Positions 11,999 to 25,684 of a DNA stretch of 64,000 nucleotides are shown piece by piece; positions within the stretch are counted from its first letter, which is position 1; the number at the start of each line of letters is the position of its first letter. Made by a program: the position numbers and the translations under genes. A model generated the notes under the pieces. That model worked only from the letters and a program-made list of their open reading frames with translations, was not told the origin of the DNA and searched no databases. The stretch is from Hydractinia symbiolongicarpus (Eukaryota; Cnidaria; Hydrozoa; Anthoathecata; Hydractiniidae): the NCBI RefSeq assembly GCF_029227915.1, contig NC_079876.1:10170001-10234000 (forward strand), written 5' to 3'.

Positions 11999-14900
11999 GT
12001 TAGAAAGTCAATGAAATGTAGTTTTTCAAACTGTCACTATTTTTTAAGCGTGCGATAACGGATAGGATTGGTCCCACAGTAAAGAATGACTTATTTATCT
12101 AAATTTTTAAATGAAGCGCTATCACAGCGCCAAGTGTAATCGCTGAGTTCCGGCAATCCCGTCAAATTAAGAAGAATGTTATTTCTTAGAGTCTAATTGT
12201 CTCATTTATCACATTTATCAGGTCACAGTCCAAAGTTAGTTCAATTAATCCCACAGTCAATCGTTTCATTGTTAAAAGCGATGAAACCTAGTAATATCGG
12301 AAAAATATCGCTAAATACATGTTGGTACGAATAGGTGACCCAACCGTTGTAACTCAAACGGACTGACATCGTTAGAAAGTCAATGAAATGTAGTTTTTAA
12401 AACTGTCGCTATTTCTTCAGCGCGCGATAACGGCTAGGATTGGTCACCTAGGAACAAATGACTAATTAATCTAAATTTTTAAATGAAGCGCTACCACAGC
12501 GCGCAGTGTAATCGCTGATTTCCGGCAATCATGTCAAATTAAGAAGAATGTTATTTCTTGGAATCCAATTTTTTTCATTTATCACATTTATCAGGTCACA
12601 GTTCAAAGTTAGTTCAATTAAGTCCCACAGTCAATCGTTTCACTGTTAAAAGCGATGCAACCTAGTAATATCCGAAAAATAACGCTAAATACATGTTGGT
12701 ACGAATAGGTGATCCAACCGTTGTAACTCAAACAGACTGACACCGTTAGAAAGTCAATGAAATGTAGTTTTTCAGACTGTTGCTATTTCTTCAGCGCGCG
12801 ATAACGGCTAGGATTGGTCCCACAGTAAAGAATGACTTATTTATCTAAATTTTTAAATGAAGCGCTACCACCGCGTCCGGTGTAGTCGCTGAGTTCCGGC
12901 AATCCAGTCAAATTAAGAAAAATGTTATTTCTTGGAGTCCAATAGTCTCATTCATCACACTTATTAGGTCACAGCTCAAAGTTAGTTCAATTAAGTCCCA
13001 CAGTCAATTGTTTCATTGTTAAAAGCGATGCAACCTAGTAATATCAGATAAATATCGCTAAATACATGTTGGTACGAATAGGTGACCCAACCGTTGTAAC
13101 TCAAACAGACTGACACCGTTAAAAAGTCAATGAAATGTAGTTTTTGAAACTGTCGCTATTTCTTAAGCGCGCGATAACGGATAGGATTGGTCCCACAGTA
13201 AAGAATGACTTATTTATCTAAATTTTTAAATGAAGCACTACCACAGCGCCCAGTGTAATCGCTGAGTTCCGGCAATCACGTAAAATTAAGAAGAATATTA
13301 TTTCTTGGAGTCCAATTGTCTCATTTATCATATTTATCAGGTTTCAGTACAAAGTTAGTTCAATTAAGTCCCGCAGGCATTCGTTTCATTGTTAAAAGCG
13401 ATGCAACCTAGTAATATCAAAACAAATATCGCTAAATACATGTTGGTACGGATACGTGACCCAACCGTTGTAACTTAAACGGACTGACACCGTTAGAAAG
13501 TCAATGAAATGTAGTTTATGAAACTGTTGATATTTCTTCAGCGCGCGATAACGGCTAGGATTGGTCCCACAGTAAAGAATGACTTATTTATATAAATTTT
13601 TAAATGAAGCGCTACCACAGCGCCCAGTGTAATCGCTGAGTTCCGGCAATCCCGTCAAATTAAAAAGAATGTTATTTCTTAGAGTCCAATTGTCTCAGTT
13701 ATCACATTTATCAGGTCACAGTCCAAAGTTAGTTCAATTAAGTCAACCAGTCAATCGTTTCATTGTTAAAAGCGATGCAAGCTAGTAATATCAGATAAAT
13801 ATCGCTAAATACATGTTGGTACGAATAGGTGACCCAACCGTTGTAACTCAAACAGACTGACACCGTTAGAAAGTCAATGAAATGTAGTTTTTGAAACTGT
13901 CGCTATTTCTTAAGCGTGCGATAACGGATAGGATTGGTCCCACAGTAAAGAATGACTTATTTATCTAAATCTTTAAATGAAGCGCTACCACAGCGCCCAG
14001 TGTAATCGCTGAGTTCCGGCAATCACGTAAAATTAAGAAGAATGTTATTTCTTGGAGTCCAATTGTCTCATTTATCGCATTTATCAGGTCACAGTCCAAA
14101 GTTAGGTCAATTAAGTCCAACAGGTATTCGTTTCATTGTTAAAAGCGATGCAACCTAGTAATATCAAAACAAATATCGCTAAATACATGTTGATACGGAT
14201 ACGTGACCCAACCGTTGTAAGTCAAACGGACTGACACCGTTAGAAAGTCAATGAAATGTAGTTTATGAAACTGTTGATATTTCTTCAGCGCGCGATAACG
14301 GCTAGGATGGGTCCTACAGTAAAGAATGACTTATTTATCTAAATTTTTAAATGAAGCGCTACCACAGCGCCCAGTATAATCACTGAGTTCCGGCAATCCC
14401 GTCAAATTAAGAAGAATGTTATTTCTTAGAGTCCAATTGTCTCATTTATCACATTTATCAGGTCACAGTCCAAAGTTAGTTCAATTAAGTCAACTAGTCA
14501 ATCGTTTCATTGTTAAAAGCGATGCAAGCTAGTAATATCAGAAAAATATCGCTAAATACATGTTGGTACGAATAGGTGACCCAACCGTTGTAACTCAAAC
14601 AGACTGACACCGTTAGAAAGTCAATGAAATGTAGTTTTTGAAACTGTCGCTATTTCTTAAGCGTGCGATAACGGATAGGATTGGTCCCACAGTAAAGAAT
14701 GACTTATTTATCTAAATTTTTAAATGAAGCGCTACCACAGCGCCCAGTGTAATCGCTGAGTTCCGGCAATCCCGTCAAATTAAGAAGAATGTTATTTCTT
14801 AGAGTCCAATTGCCTCATTTATCACATTTATCAGGTCACAGTCCAAAGTTAGTTCAATTAATCCCACAGTCAATCGTTTCATTGTTAAAAGCGATGCAAC

Positions 14901-17900
14901 CTAGTAATATCGGAAAAATATCGCTAAATACACGTTGGTACGAATAGGTGACCCAACCGTTGTAACTCAAACGGACTGACACTGTTAGAAAGTCAATGAA
15001 ATGTAGTTTTTGAAACTGTCACTATTTCTTTAGCGCGCGATAACGGCTAGGATTGGTCCCACAGTAAAAAATGACTAATTAATCTAAATTTGTAAATGAA
15101 GCACTACCACAGCGCGCAGTGTAATCGCTGAGTTCCGGCAATCATGTCAAATTGAGAAGAATGTTATTTCTTGGAGTCCAATTATTTTCATTTATCACAT
15201 TTATCAGGTCACAGTTCAAAGTTAGTTCAATTAAGTCCCACAGTCAATCGTTTTACTGTTAAAAGCGATGCAACCTAGTGATATCAGATAAATATCGCTA
15301 AATACGTGTTGGTACGAATATGTGACCCAACAATTGTAACTCAAACGGACAGACAGCGCTACAAAGTCAATGAAATGTAGTTTTTAAAACTATCGCTATT
15401 TCTTCAGCGCGCGATAACGGATAGGATTGATCCCACAGTAAAGAATGACTTATTTATCTAAATTTTTAAATGAAGCGCTACCACAGCGCCCAGTGTAATC
15501 GCTGAGTTCCGGCAATCCCGTCAAATTAAGAAGAATGTTATTTCTTAGAGTCCAATTGTCTCATTTATCACATTTATCAGGTCACAGTCCAAAGTTAGTT
15601 CAATTAATCCCACAGTCAATCGTTTCATTGTTAAAAGCGATGCAACCTAGTAATATCGGAAAAATATCGCTAAATACACGTTGGTACGAATAGGTGACCC
15701 AACCGTTGCAACTCAAACGGACTGACACCGTTAGAAAGTCAATGAAATGTAGTTTTTGAAACTGTCACTATTTCTTCAGCGCGCGATAACGGCTAGGATT
15801 GGTCCCACAGTAAAAAATGACTAATTAATCTAAATTTGTAAATGAAGCACTACCACAGCGCGCAGTGTAATCGCTGAGTTCCGGCAATCATGTCAAATTG
15901 AGAAGAATGTTATTTCTTGGAGTCCAATTATTTTCATTTACCACATTTATCAGGTCACAGTTCAAAGTTAGTTCAATTAAGTCCCACAGTCAATCGTTTT
16001 ACTGTTAAAAGCGATGCAACCTAGTAATATCAGATAAATATCGCTAAATACGTGTTGGTACGAATATGTGACCCAACAGTTGTAACTCAAACGGACAAAC
16101 ACCGCTACAAAGTCAATGAAATGTAGTTTTTAAAACTATCGCTATTTCTTCAGCGCGCGATAACGGATAGGATTGATCCCAAAGTAAAGAATGACTTATT
16201 TATCTAAATTTTTAAATGAAGCGCTACCACAGCGCCCAGTGTAATTGCTGAGTTCCGGCAATCACGTAAAATTAAGAAGAATGTTATTTCTTGGAGTCGA
16301 ATTGTCTCATTTATCGCATTTATCAGGTCACAGTCCAAAGTTAGTTCAATTAAGTCCCACAGGTATTTGTTTCATTGTTAAAAGCGATGCAACCTAGTAA
16401 TATCAAAACAAATATCGCTAAATACATGTTGGTACGGATACGTGACCCAACCGTTGTAAGTCAAACGGACTGACACCGTTAGAAAGTCAATGAAATGTAG
16501 TTTTTGAAACTGTCGCTATTTCTTAAGCGTGCGATAACGGATAGGATTGGTCCCACAGTAAAGAATGACTTATTTATCTAAATCTTTAAATGAAGCGCTA
16601 CCACAGCGCCCAGTGTAATCGCTGAGTTCCGGCAATCACGTAAAATTAAGAAGAATGTTATTTCTTGGAGTCCAATGGTCTCATTTATCGCATTTATCAG
16701 GTCACAGTCCAAAGTTAGTTCAATTAAGTCCCACAGGTATTCGTTTCATTGTTAAAAGCGATGCAACCTGGTAATATCAAAACAAATATTGCTAAATACA
16801 TGTTGGTACGGATACGTGACCCAACAGTTGTAACTCAAACGGACAGACACCGCTACAAAGTCAATGAAATGTAGTTTTTAAAACTATCGCTATTTCTTCA
16901 GCGCGCGATAACGGATAGGATTGATCCCACAGTAAAGGATGACTTATTTATCTAAATTTTTAAATGAAGCGCTACCACAGCGCCCAGTGTAATTGTTGAG
17001 TTCCGGCAATCACTTAAATTAAGAAGAATGTTATTTCTTGGAGTCCAATTGTCTCACTTTCACATTTATAGGGTCACAGTCCATAATTAGTTCAATTAAG
17101 TCCCCCAGTTAATCGTTTCGCTGTTAAAAGCCATACAACTTAGTAATACCTGAAAAATATCAAGAAATGCATGTTGGTACGAATATGTGACTCAAGCGTT
17201 GTAACTCGAACGGATTGATCCTGTTAAAAAGTCAATGAAATGTAGTTTTTGAAACTGTCGCTTTTCCTTCAGCGCGCGATAACGGATAGGATTGGTCCCA
17301 CAGTAAAGAATGACTTATTTATCTAAATCTTTAAATGAAGCGCTACCACAGCGCCCAGTGTAATCGCAGAGTTCCGGCAATCACGTAAAATTAAGAAGAA
17401 TGTTATTTCTTGGAGTCCAATGGTCTCATTTATCGCATTTATCAGGTCACAGTCCAAAGTTAGTTCAATTAAGTCCCACAGGTATTCGTTTCATTGTTAA
17501 AAGCGATGCAACCTAGTAATATCAAAACAAATATCGCTAAATACATGTTGGTACGGATACGTGACCCAACCGTTGTAAGTCAAACGGACTGACACCGTTA
17601 GAAAGTCAATGAAATGTAGTTTATGAAACTGTTGATATTTCTTCAGCGCGCGATAACGGCTAGGATTTGTCCCACAGTAAAGAATAACTTATTTATATAA
17701 ATTTTTATATGAAGCGCAACCACAGCGCCCAGTGTAATCGCTGAGTTCCGGCAATCCCGTCAAATTAAGAAGAATGTTATTTCTTAGAGTCCAATTGTCT
17801 CAGTTATCACATTTATCAGGTCACAGTCCAAAGTTAGTTCAATTAAGTCAACCAGTCAATCGTTTCATTGTTAAAAGCGATGCAAGCTAGTAATATCAGA

Positions 17901-18983
17901 AAAATATCGCTAAATACATGTTGGTACGAATAGGTGACCCAACCGTTGTAACTCAAACAGACTGACACCGTTAGAAAGTCAATGAAATGTAGTTTTTGAA
18001 ACTGTCGGTATTTCTTAAGCGTGCGATAACGGATAGGATTGGTCCCACAGTAAAGAATGACTTATTTATCTAAATTTTTAAATGAAGCGCTACCACAGCG
18101 CCCAGTGTAATTGCTGAGTTCCGGCAATCACGTAAAATTAAGAAGAATGTTATTTCTTGGAGTCGAATTGTCTCATTTATCGCATTTATCAGGTCACAGT
18201 CCAAAGTTAGTTCAATTAAGTCCCACAGGTATTTGTTTCATTGTTAAAAGCGATGCAACCTAGTAATATCAAAACAAATATCGCTAAATACATGTTGGTA
18301 CGGATACGTGACCCAACCGTTGTAAGTCAAACGGACTGACACCGTTAGAAAGTCAATGAAATGTAGTTTATGAAATTGTTGATATTTCTTCAGCGCGCAA
18401 TAACGGCTAGGATTGGTCCTACAGTAAAGAATGACTTATTTATCTAAATTTTTAAATGAAGCGCTACCACAGCGCGCAGTGTAATCGCTGATTTCTGGCA
18501 ATCATGTCAAATTAAGAAGAATGTTATTTCTTGGAATCCAATTTTTTTCATTTATCACATTTATCAGGTCACAGTTCAAAGTTAGTTCAATTAAGTCCCA
18601 CAGTCAATCGTTTCACTGTTAAAAGCGATGCAACCTAGTAATATCAGAAAAATAACGCTAAATACATGTTGGTACGAATAGGTGATCCAACCGTTGTAAC
18701 TCAAACAGACTGACACCGTTAGAAAGTCAATGAAATGTAGTTTTTCAGACTGTCGCTATTTCTTCAGCGCGCGATAACGGCTAGGATTGGTCCCACAGTA
18801 AAGAATGACTTATTTATCTAAATTTTTAAATGAAGCGCTACCACCGCGTCCGGTGTAGTCGCTGAGTTCCGGCAATCCCGTCAAATTAAGAAGAATGTTA
18901 TTTCTTGGAGTCCAATTGTCTCATTCATCACACTTATTAGGTCACAGCCCAAAGTTAGTTCAATTAAGTCCCACAGTCAATCG
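11999..18983 (+). repeat. Diverse array segment, related to later blocks at 16-monomer distance
   Basis: About 19 units of several variant types. The 'ccgcgtccggtgtagtc' unit at 12871 reappears at 18844, and 'ccaatttttttcat' at 12565 reappears at 18538. Both are 5973 bp, or 16 monomers, apart. A 2-monomer duplication lies between about 14690 and 16180: unit starts 14984 and 15730, and 15358 and 16104, are each 746 bp apart and share 'aatacacgttgg', 'taatctaaatttgtaaatg' and 'gctacaaagtc'. The segment contains the most decayed unit of the window (listed separately). Confidence 0.7.
16990..17265 (+). repeat. Decayed (divergent) monomer portion
   Basis: Within the unit starting at 16852 and running into the next, substitutions are far denser than elsewhere. 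Examples are 'gtctcactttcac', 'tatagggtcacagtcc', 'ccataattag', 'agtcccccagttaatc', 'gccatacaacttag', 'atcaagaaatgcatg', 'gtgactcaagcg', 'cggattgatcctg' and 'gcttttccttc'. I estimate more than 10% difference from the reference unit here, against a few percent for most units. It still aligns in register along its whole length. It may be a relic missed by homogenisation or a copy from an older array. Confidence 0.7.
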
Positions 18984-21900
18984 TTTCATTGTTAAAAGCG
19001 ATGCAACCTAGTAATATCAGATAAATATCGCTAAATACATGTTGGTACGAATAGGTGACCCAACCGTTGTAACTCAAACAGACTGACACCGTTAGAAAGT
19101 CAATGAAATGTAGTTTTTGAAACTGTCGCTATTTCTTAAGCGCGCGATAACGGATAGGATTGGTCCCACAGTAAAGAATGACTTATTTATCTAAATTTTT
19201 AAATGAAGCACTACCACAGCGCCCAGTGTAATCGCTGAGTTCCGGCAATCACGTAAAATTAAGAAGAATGTTATTTCTTGGAGTCCAATTGTCTCATTTA
19301 TCATATTTATCAGGCTGCAGTTCAAAGTTAGTTCAATTAAGTCCCACAGGCATTCGTTTCATTGTTAAAAGCGATGCAACCTAGTAATATCAAAACAAAT
19401 ATCGCTAAATACATGTTAGTACGGATACGTGACCCAACCGTTGTAAGTCAAACGGACTGACACCGTTAGAAATTCAATGAAATGTAGTTTTTGAAACTGT
19501 CGCTATTTCTTAAGCGTGCGATAACGGATAGGATTGGTCCCACAGTAAAGAATGACTTATTTATCTAAATCTTTAAATGAAGCGCTACCACAGCGCCCAG
19601 TGTAATCGCTGAGTTCCGGCAATCACGTAAAATTAAGAAGAATGTTATTTCTTGGAGTCCAATTGTCTCATTCATCACACTTATTAGGTCACAGCCCAAA
19701 GTTAGTTCAATTAAGTCCCACAGTCAATCGTTTCATTGTTAAAAGCGATGCAACCTAGTAATATCAGATAAATATCGCTAAATACATGTTGGTACGAATA
19801 GGTGACCCAACCGTTGTAACTCAAACAGACTGACACCGTTAGAAAGTCAATGAAATGTAGTTTTTGAAACTGTCGCTATTTCTTAAGCGCGCGATAACGG
19901 ATAGGATTGGTCCCACAGTAAAGAATGACTTATTTATCTAAATTTTTAAATGAAGCACTACCACAGCGCCCAGTGTAATCGCTGAGTTCCGGCAATCACA
20001 TAAAATTAAGAAGAATGTTATTTCTTGGAGTCCAATTGTCTCATTTATCATATTTATCAGGTTGCAGTCCAAAGTTAGTTCAATTAAGTCCCACAGGCAT
20101 TCGTTTCATTGTTAAAAGCGATGCAACCTAGTAATATCAAAACAAATATCGCTAAATACATGTTGGTACGGATACGTGACCCAACCGTTGTAACTTAAAC
20201 GGACTGACACCGTTAGAAAGTCAATGAAATGTAGTTTATGAAACTGTTGATATTTCTTCAGCGCGCGATAACGGCTAGGATTGGTCCCACAGTAAAGAAT
20301 GACTTATTATATAAATTTTTAAATGAAGCGCTACCACAGCGCCCAGTGTAATCGCTGAGTTCCGGCAATCCCGTCAAATTAAGAAGAATGTTATTTCTTA
20401 GAGTCCAATTGTCTCAGTTATCACATTTATCAGGTCACAGTCCAAAGTTAGTTCAATTAAGTCAACCAGTCAATCGTTTCATTTTTAAAAGCGATGCAAG
20501 CTAGTAATATCAGAAAAATATCGCTAAATACATGTTGGTACGAATAGGTGACCCAACCGTTGTAACTCAAACAGACTGACACCGTTAGAAAGTCAATGAA
20601 ATGTAGTTTTTGAAACTGTTGCTATTTCTTAAGCGTGCGACAACGGATAGGATTGGTCCCACAGTAAAGAATGACTTATTTATCTAAATTTTTAAATGAA
20701 GCGCTACCACAGCGCCCAGTGTAATTGCTGAGTTCCGGCAATCACGTAAAATTAAGAAGAATGTTATTTCTTGGAGTCGAATTGTCTTATTTATCGCATT
20801 TATCAGGTCACAGTCCAAAGTTAGTTCAATTAAGTCCCACAGGTATTTGTTTCATTGTTAAAAGCGATGCAACCTAGTAATATCAAAACAAATATCGCTA
20901 AATACATGTTGGTACGGATACGTGACCCAACCGTTGTATGTCAAACGGACTGACACCATTAGAAAGTCAATGAAATGTAGTTTTTGAAACTGTCGCTATT
21001 TCTTAAGCGTGCGATAACGGATAGGATTGGTCCCACAGTAAAGAATGACTTATTTATCTAAATCTTTAAATGAAGCGCTACCACAGCGCCCAGTGTAATC
21101 GCTGAGTTCCGGCAATCACGTAAAATTAAGAAGAATGTTATTTCTTGGAGTCCAATTGTCTCATTTATCGCATTTATCAGGTCACAGTCCAAAGTTAGTT
21201 CAATTAAGTCCCACAGGTATTCGTTTCATTGTTAAAAGCGATGCAACCTAGTAATATCAGATAAATATCGCTAAATACATGTTGGTACGAATAGGTGACC
21301 CAACCGTTGTAACTCAAACAGACTGACACCGTTAGAAAGTCAATGAAATGTAGTTTTTGAAACTGTCGCTATTTCTTAAGCGCGCGATAACGGATAGAAT
21401 TGGTCCCACAGTAAAGAATGACTTATTTATCTAAATTTTTAAATGAAGCACTACCACAGCGCCCAGTGTAATCGCTGAGTTCCGGCAATCACGTAAAATT
21501 AAGAAGAATGTTATTTCTTGGAGTCCAATTGTCTCATTTATCATATTTATCAGGCTGCAGTTCAAAGTTAGTTCAATTAAGTCCCACAGGCATTCGTTTC
21601 ATTGTTAAAAGCGATGCAACCTAGTAATATCAAAACAAATATCGCTAAATACATGTTAGTACGGATACGTGACCCAAACGTTGTAAGTCAAACGGACTGA
21701 CACCGTTAGAAATTCAATGAAATGTAGTTTTTGAAACTGTCGCTATTTCTTAAGCGTGCGATAACGGATAGGATTGGTCCCACAGTAAAGAATGACTTAT
21801 TTATCTAAATCTTTAAATGAAGCGCTACCACAGCGCCCAGTGTAATCGCTGAGTTCCGGCAATCACGTAAAATTAAGAAGAATGTTATTTCTTGGAGTCC

Positions 21901-23478
21901 AATTGTCTCATTCATCACACTTATTAGGTCACAGCCCAAAGTTAGTTCAATTAAGTCCCACAGTCAATCGTTTCATTGTTAAAAGCGATGCAACCTAGTA
22001 ATATCAGATAAATATCGCTAAATACATGTTGGTACGAATAGGTGACCCAACCGTTGTAACTCAAACAGACTGACACCGTTAGAAAGTCAATGAAATGTAG
22101 TTTTTGAAACTGTCGCTATTTCTTAAGCGCGCGATAACGGATAGGATTGGTCCTACAGTAAAGAATGACTTATTTATCTAAATTTTTAAATGAAGCACTA
22201 CCACAGCGCCCAGTGTAATCGCTGAGTTCCGGCAATCACGTAAAATTAAGAAGAATGTTATTTCTTGGAGTCCAATTGTCTCATTTATCATATTTATCAG
22301 GTTCCAGTCCAAAGTTAGTTCAATTAAGTCCCACAGGCATTCGTTTCATTGTTAAAAGCGATGCAACCTAGTAATATCAAAACAAATATCGCTAAATACA
22401 TGTTGGTACGGATACGTGACCCAACCGTTGTAACTTAAACGGACTGACACCGTTAGAAAGTCAATGAAATGTAGTTTATGAAACTGTTGATATTTCTTCA
22501 GCGCGCGATAACGGCTAGGATTGGTCCCACAGTAAAGAATGACTTATTATATAAATTTTTAAATGAAGCGCTACCACAGCGCCCAGTGTAATCGCTGAGT
22601 TCCGGCAATCCCGTCAAATTAAGAAGAATGTTATTTCTTAGAGTCCAATTGTCTCAGTTATCACATTTATCAGGTCACAGTCCAAAGTTAGTTCAATTAA
22701 GTCAACCAGTCAATCGTTTCATTGTTAAAAGCGATGCAAGCTAGTAATATCAGAAAAATATCGCTAAATACATGTTGGTACGAATAGGTGACCCAACCGT
22801 TGTAACTCAAACAGACTGACACCGTTAGAAAGTCAATGAAATGTAGTTTTTGAAACTGTCGCTATTTCTTAAGCGTGCGACAACGGATAGGATTGGTCCC
22901 ACAGTAAAGAATGACTTATTTATCTAAATTTTTAAATGAAGCGCTACCACAGCGCCCAGTGTAATTGCTGAGTTCCGGCAATCACGTAAAATTAAGAAGA
23001 ATGTTATTTCTTGGAGTCGAATTGTCTCATTTATCGCATTTATCAGGTCACAGTCCAAAGTTAGTTCAATTAAGTCCCACAGGTATTTGTTTCATTGTTA
23101 AAAGCGATGCAACCTAGTAATATCAAAACAAATATCGCTAAATACATGTTGGTACGGATACGTGACCCAACCGTTGTATGTCAAACGGACTGACACCGTT
23201 AGAAAGTCAATGAAATGTAGTTTTTGAAACTGTCGCTATTTCTTAAGCGTGCGATAACGGATAGGATTGGTCCCACAGTAAAGAATGACTTATTTATCTA
23301 AATCTTTAAATGAAGCGCTACCACAGCGCCCAGTGTAATCGCTGAGTTCCGGCAATCACGTAAAATTAAGAAGAATGTTATTTCTTGGAGTCCAATTGTC
23401 TCATTTATCGCATTTATCAGGTCACAGTCCAAAGTTAGTTCAATTAAGTCCCACAGGTATTCGTTTCATTGTTAAAAG
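18984..23478 (+). repeat. 6-monomer tandem duplication (~2240 bp x 2)
   Basis: Copy one is about 18984-21223 and copy two about 21224-23478. Paired markers 2240 bp apart include unit starts 19091 and 21331, 'caggctgcagttc' at 19311 and 21551, 'gttagaaattcaatg' at 19465 and 21705, and the 1-bp-deleted 'gacttattatataaa' at 20301 and 22541. About ten single-base differences were noticed over 2.2 kb. A third, displaced copy of the same series lies near 31.0-33.2 kb ('caggctgcagttc' at 31263, 'gttagaaattcaatg' at 31418). Confidence 0.85.
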
Positions 23479-25684
23479 CGATGCAACCTAGTAATATCAA
23501 AACAAATATCGCTAAATACATGTTGGTACGGATACGTGACCCAACCGTTGTAAGTCAAACGGACTGACACCGTTAGAAAGTCAATGAAATGTAGTTTATG
23601 AAACTGTTGATATTTCTTCAGCGCGCGATAACGGCTAGGATCGGTCCTACAGTAAAGAATGACTTATTTATCTAAATTTTTAAATGAAGCGCTACCACAG
23701 CGCCCAGTATAATCACTGAGTTCCGGCAATCCCGTCAAATTAAGAAGAATGTTATTTCTTAGAGTCCAATTGTCTCATTTATCACATTTATCAGGTCACA
23801 GTCCAAAGTTAGTTCAATTAAGTCAACCAGTCAATCGTTTTATTGTTAAAAGCGATGCAAGCTAGTAATATCAAAACAAATATCGCTAAATACATGTTGG
23901 TACGGACACGTGACCCAACCGTTGTAAGTCAAACGGACTGACACCGTTAGAAAGTCAATGAAATGTAGTTTATGAAACTGTTGATATTTCTTCAGCGCGC
24001 GATAACGGCTAGGATTGGTCCTACAGTAAAGAATGACTTATTTATCTAAATTTTTAAATGAAGCGCTACCACAGCGCCCAGTATAATCACTGAGTTCCGG
24101 CAATCCCGTCAAATTAAGAAGAATGTTATTTCTTAGAGTCCAATTGTCTCATTTATCACATTTATCAGGTCACAGTCCAAAGTTAGTTCAATTAAGTCAA
24201 CCAGTCAATCGTTTCATTGTTAAAAGCGATGCAAGCTAGTAATATCAGAAAAATATCGCTAAATACATGTTGGTACGAATAGGTGACCCAACCGTTGTAA
24301 CTCAAACAGACTGACACCGTTAGAAAGTCAATGAAATGTAGTTTTTGAAACTGTCGCTATTTCTTAAGCGTGTGATAACGGATAGGATTGGTCCCACAGT
24401 AAAGAATGACTTATTTATCTAAATTTTTAAATGAAGCGCTACCACAGCGCCCAGTGTAATCGTTGAGTTCCGGCAATCCCGTCAAATTAAGAAGAATGTT
24501 ATTTCTTAGAGTCAAATTGTCTCATTTATCACATTTATCAGGTCACAGTCCAAAGTTAGTTCAATTAATCCCACAGTCAATCGTTTCATTGTTAAAAGCG
24601 ATGCAACCTAGTAATATCGGAAAAATATCGCTAAATACACGTTGGTACGAATAGGTTACCCAACCGTTGTAACTCAAACGGACTGACACCGTTAGAAAGT
24701 CAATGAAATGTAGTTTTTGAAACTGTCACTATTTCTTCAGCGCGCGATAACGGCTAGGATTGGTCCCACAGTAAAAAATGACTAATTAATCTAAATTTGT
24801 AAATGAAGCACTACCACAGCGCGCAGTGTAATCGCTGAGTTCCGGCAATCATGTCAAATTGAGAAGAATGTTATTTCTTGGAGTCCAATTATTTTCATTT
24901 ATCACATTTATCAGGTCACAGTTCAAAGTTAGTTCAATTAAGTCCCACAGTCAATCGTTTTACTGTTAAAAGCGATGCAGCCTAGTAATATCAGATAAAT
25001 ATCGCTAAATACGTGTTGGTACGAATATGTGACCCAACAGTTGTAACTCAAACGGACAGACACCGCTACAAAGTCAATGAAATGTAGTTTTTAAAACTAT
25101 CGCTATTTCTTCAGCGCGCGATAACGGCTAGGATTGGTCCCACAGTAAAAAATGACTAATTAATCTAAATTTGTAAATGAAGCACTACCACAGCGCGCAG
25201 TGTAATCGCTGAGTTCCGGCAATCATGTCAAATTGAGAAGAATGTTATTTCTTGGAGTCCAATTATTTTCATTTATCACATTTATCAGGTCACAGTTCAA
25301 AGTTAGTTCAATTATGTCCCACAGGTATTTGTTTCATTGTTAAAAGCGATGCAACCTAGTAATATCAAAACAAATATCGCTAAATACATGTTGGTACGGA
25401 TACGTGATCCAACCGTTGTAACTTAAACGGACTGACACCGTTAGAAAGTCAATGAAATGTAGTTTTTGAAACTGTCGCTATTTCTTAAGCGTGCGACAAC
25501 GGATAGGATTGGTCCCACAGTAAAGAATGACTTATTTATCTAAATTTTTAAATGAAGCGCTACCACAGCGCCCAGTGTAATTGCTGAGTTCCGGCAATCA
25601 CGTAAAATTAAGAAGAATGTTATTTCTTGGAGTCGAATTGTCTCATTTATCGCATTTATCAGGTCACAGTCCAAAGTTAGTTCA
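23479..25684 (+). repeat. Array segment with single-monomer duplication
   Basis: The adjacent units 23572-23945 and 23946-24319 are nearly identical ('gtttatgaaactgttg', 'ggtcctacag', 'cagtataatcactg', 'aagtcaaccag'), indicating duplication of one monomer. The first unit ends with 'ctagtaatatcaaaacaaat', whereas 'caagctagtaatatc' is otherwise followed by 'agaaaaat', so its 3' end comes from another variant type. Downstream, 24320-25684 holds units with 'aatacacgttgg' and 'aaatttgtaaatg' like those at 14.9-16 kb. Confidence 0.7.

Noticed and set aside
24463-24654. Open frame of 63 codons on the plus strand
   Set aside because: Satellite sequence again; the frame changes after the 2-bp-shorter 'caattaatccc' variant and runs into the next landmark by chance. 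There is no independent sign of coding.
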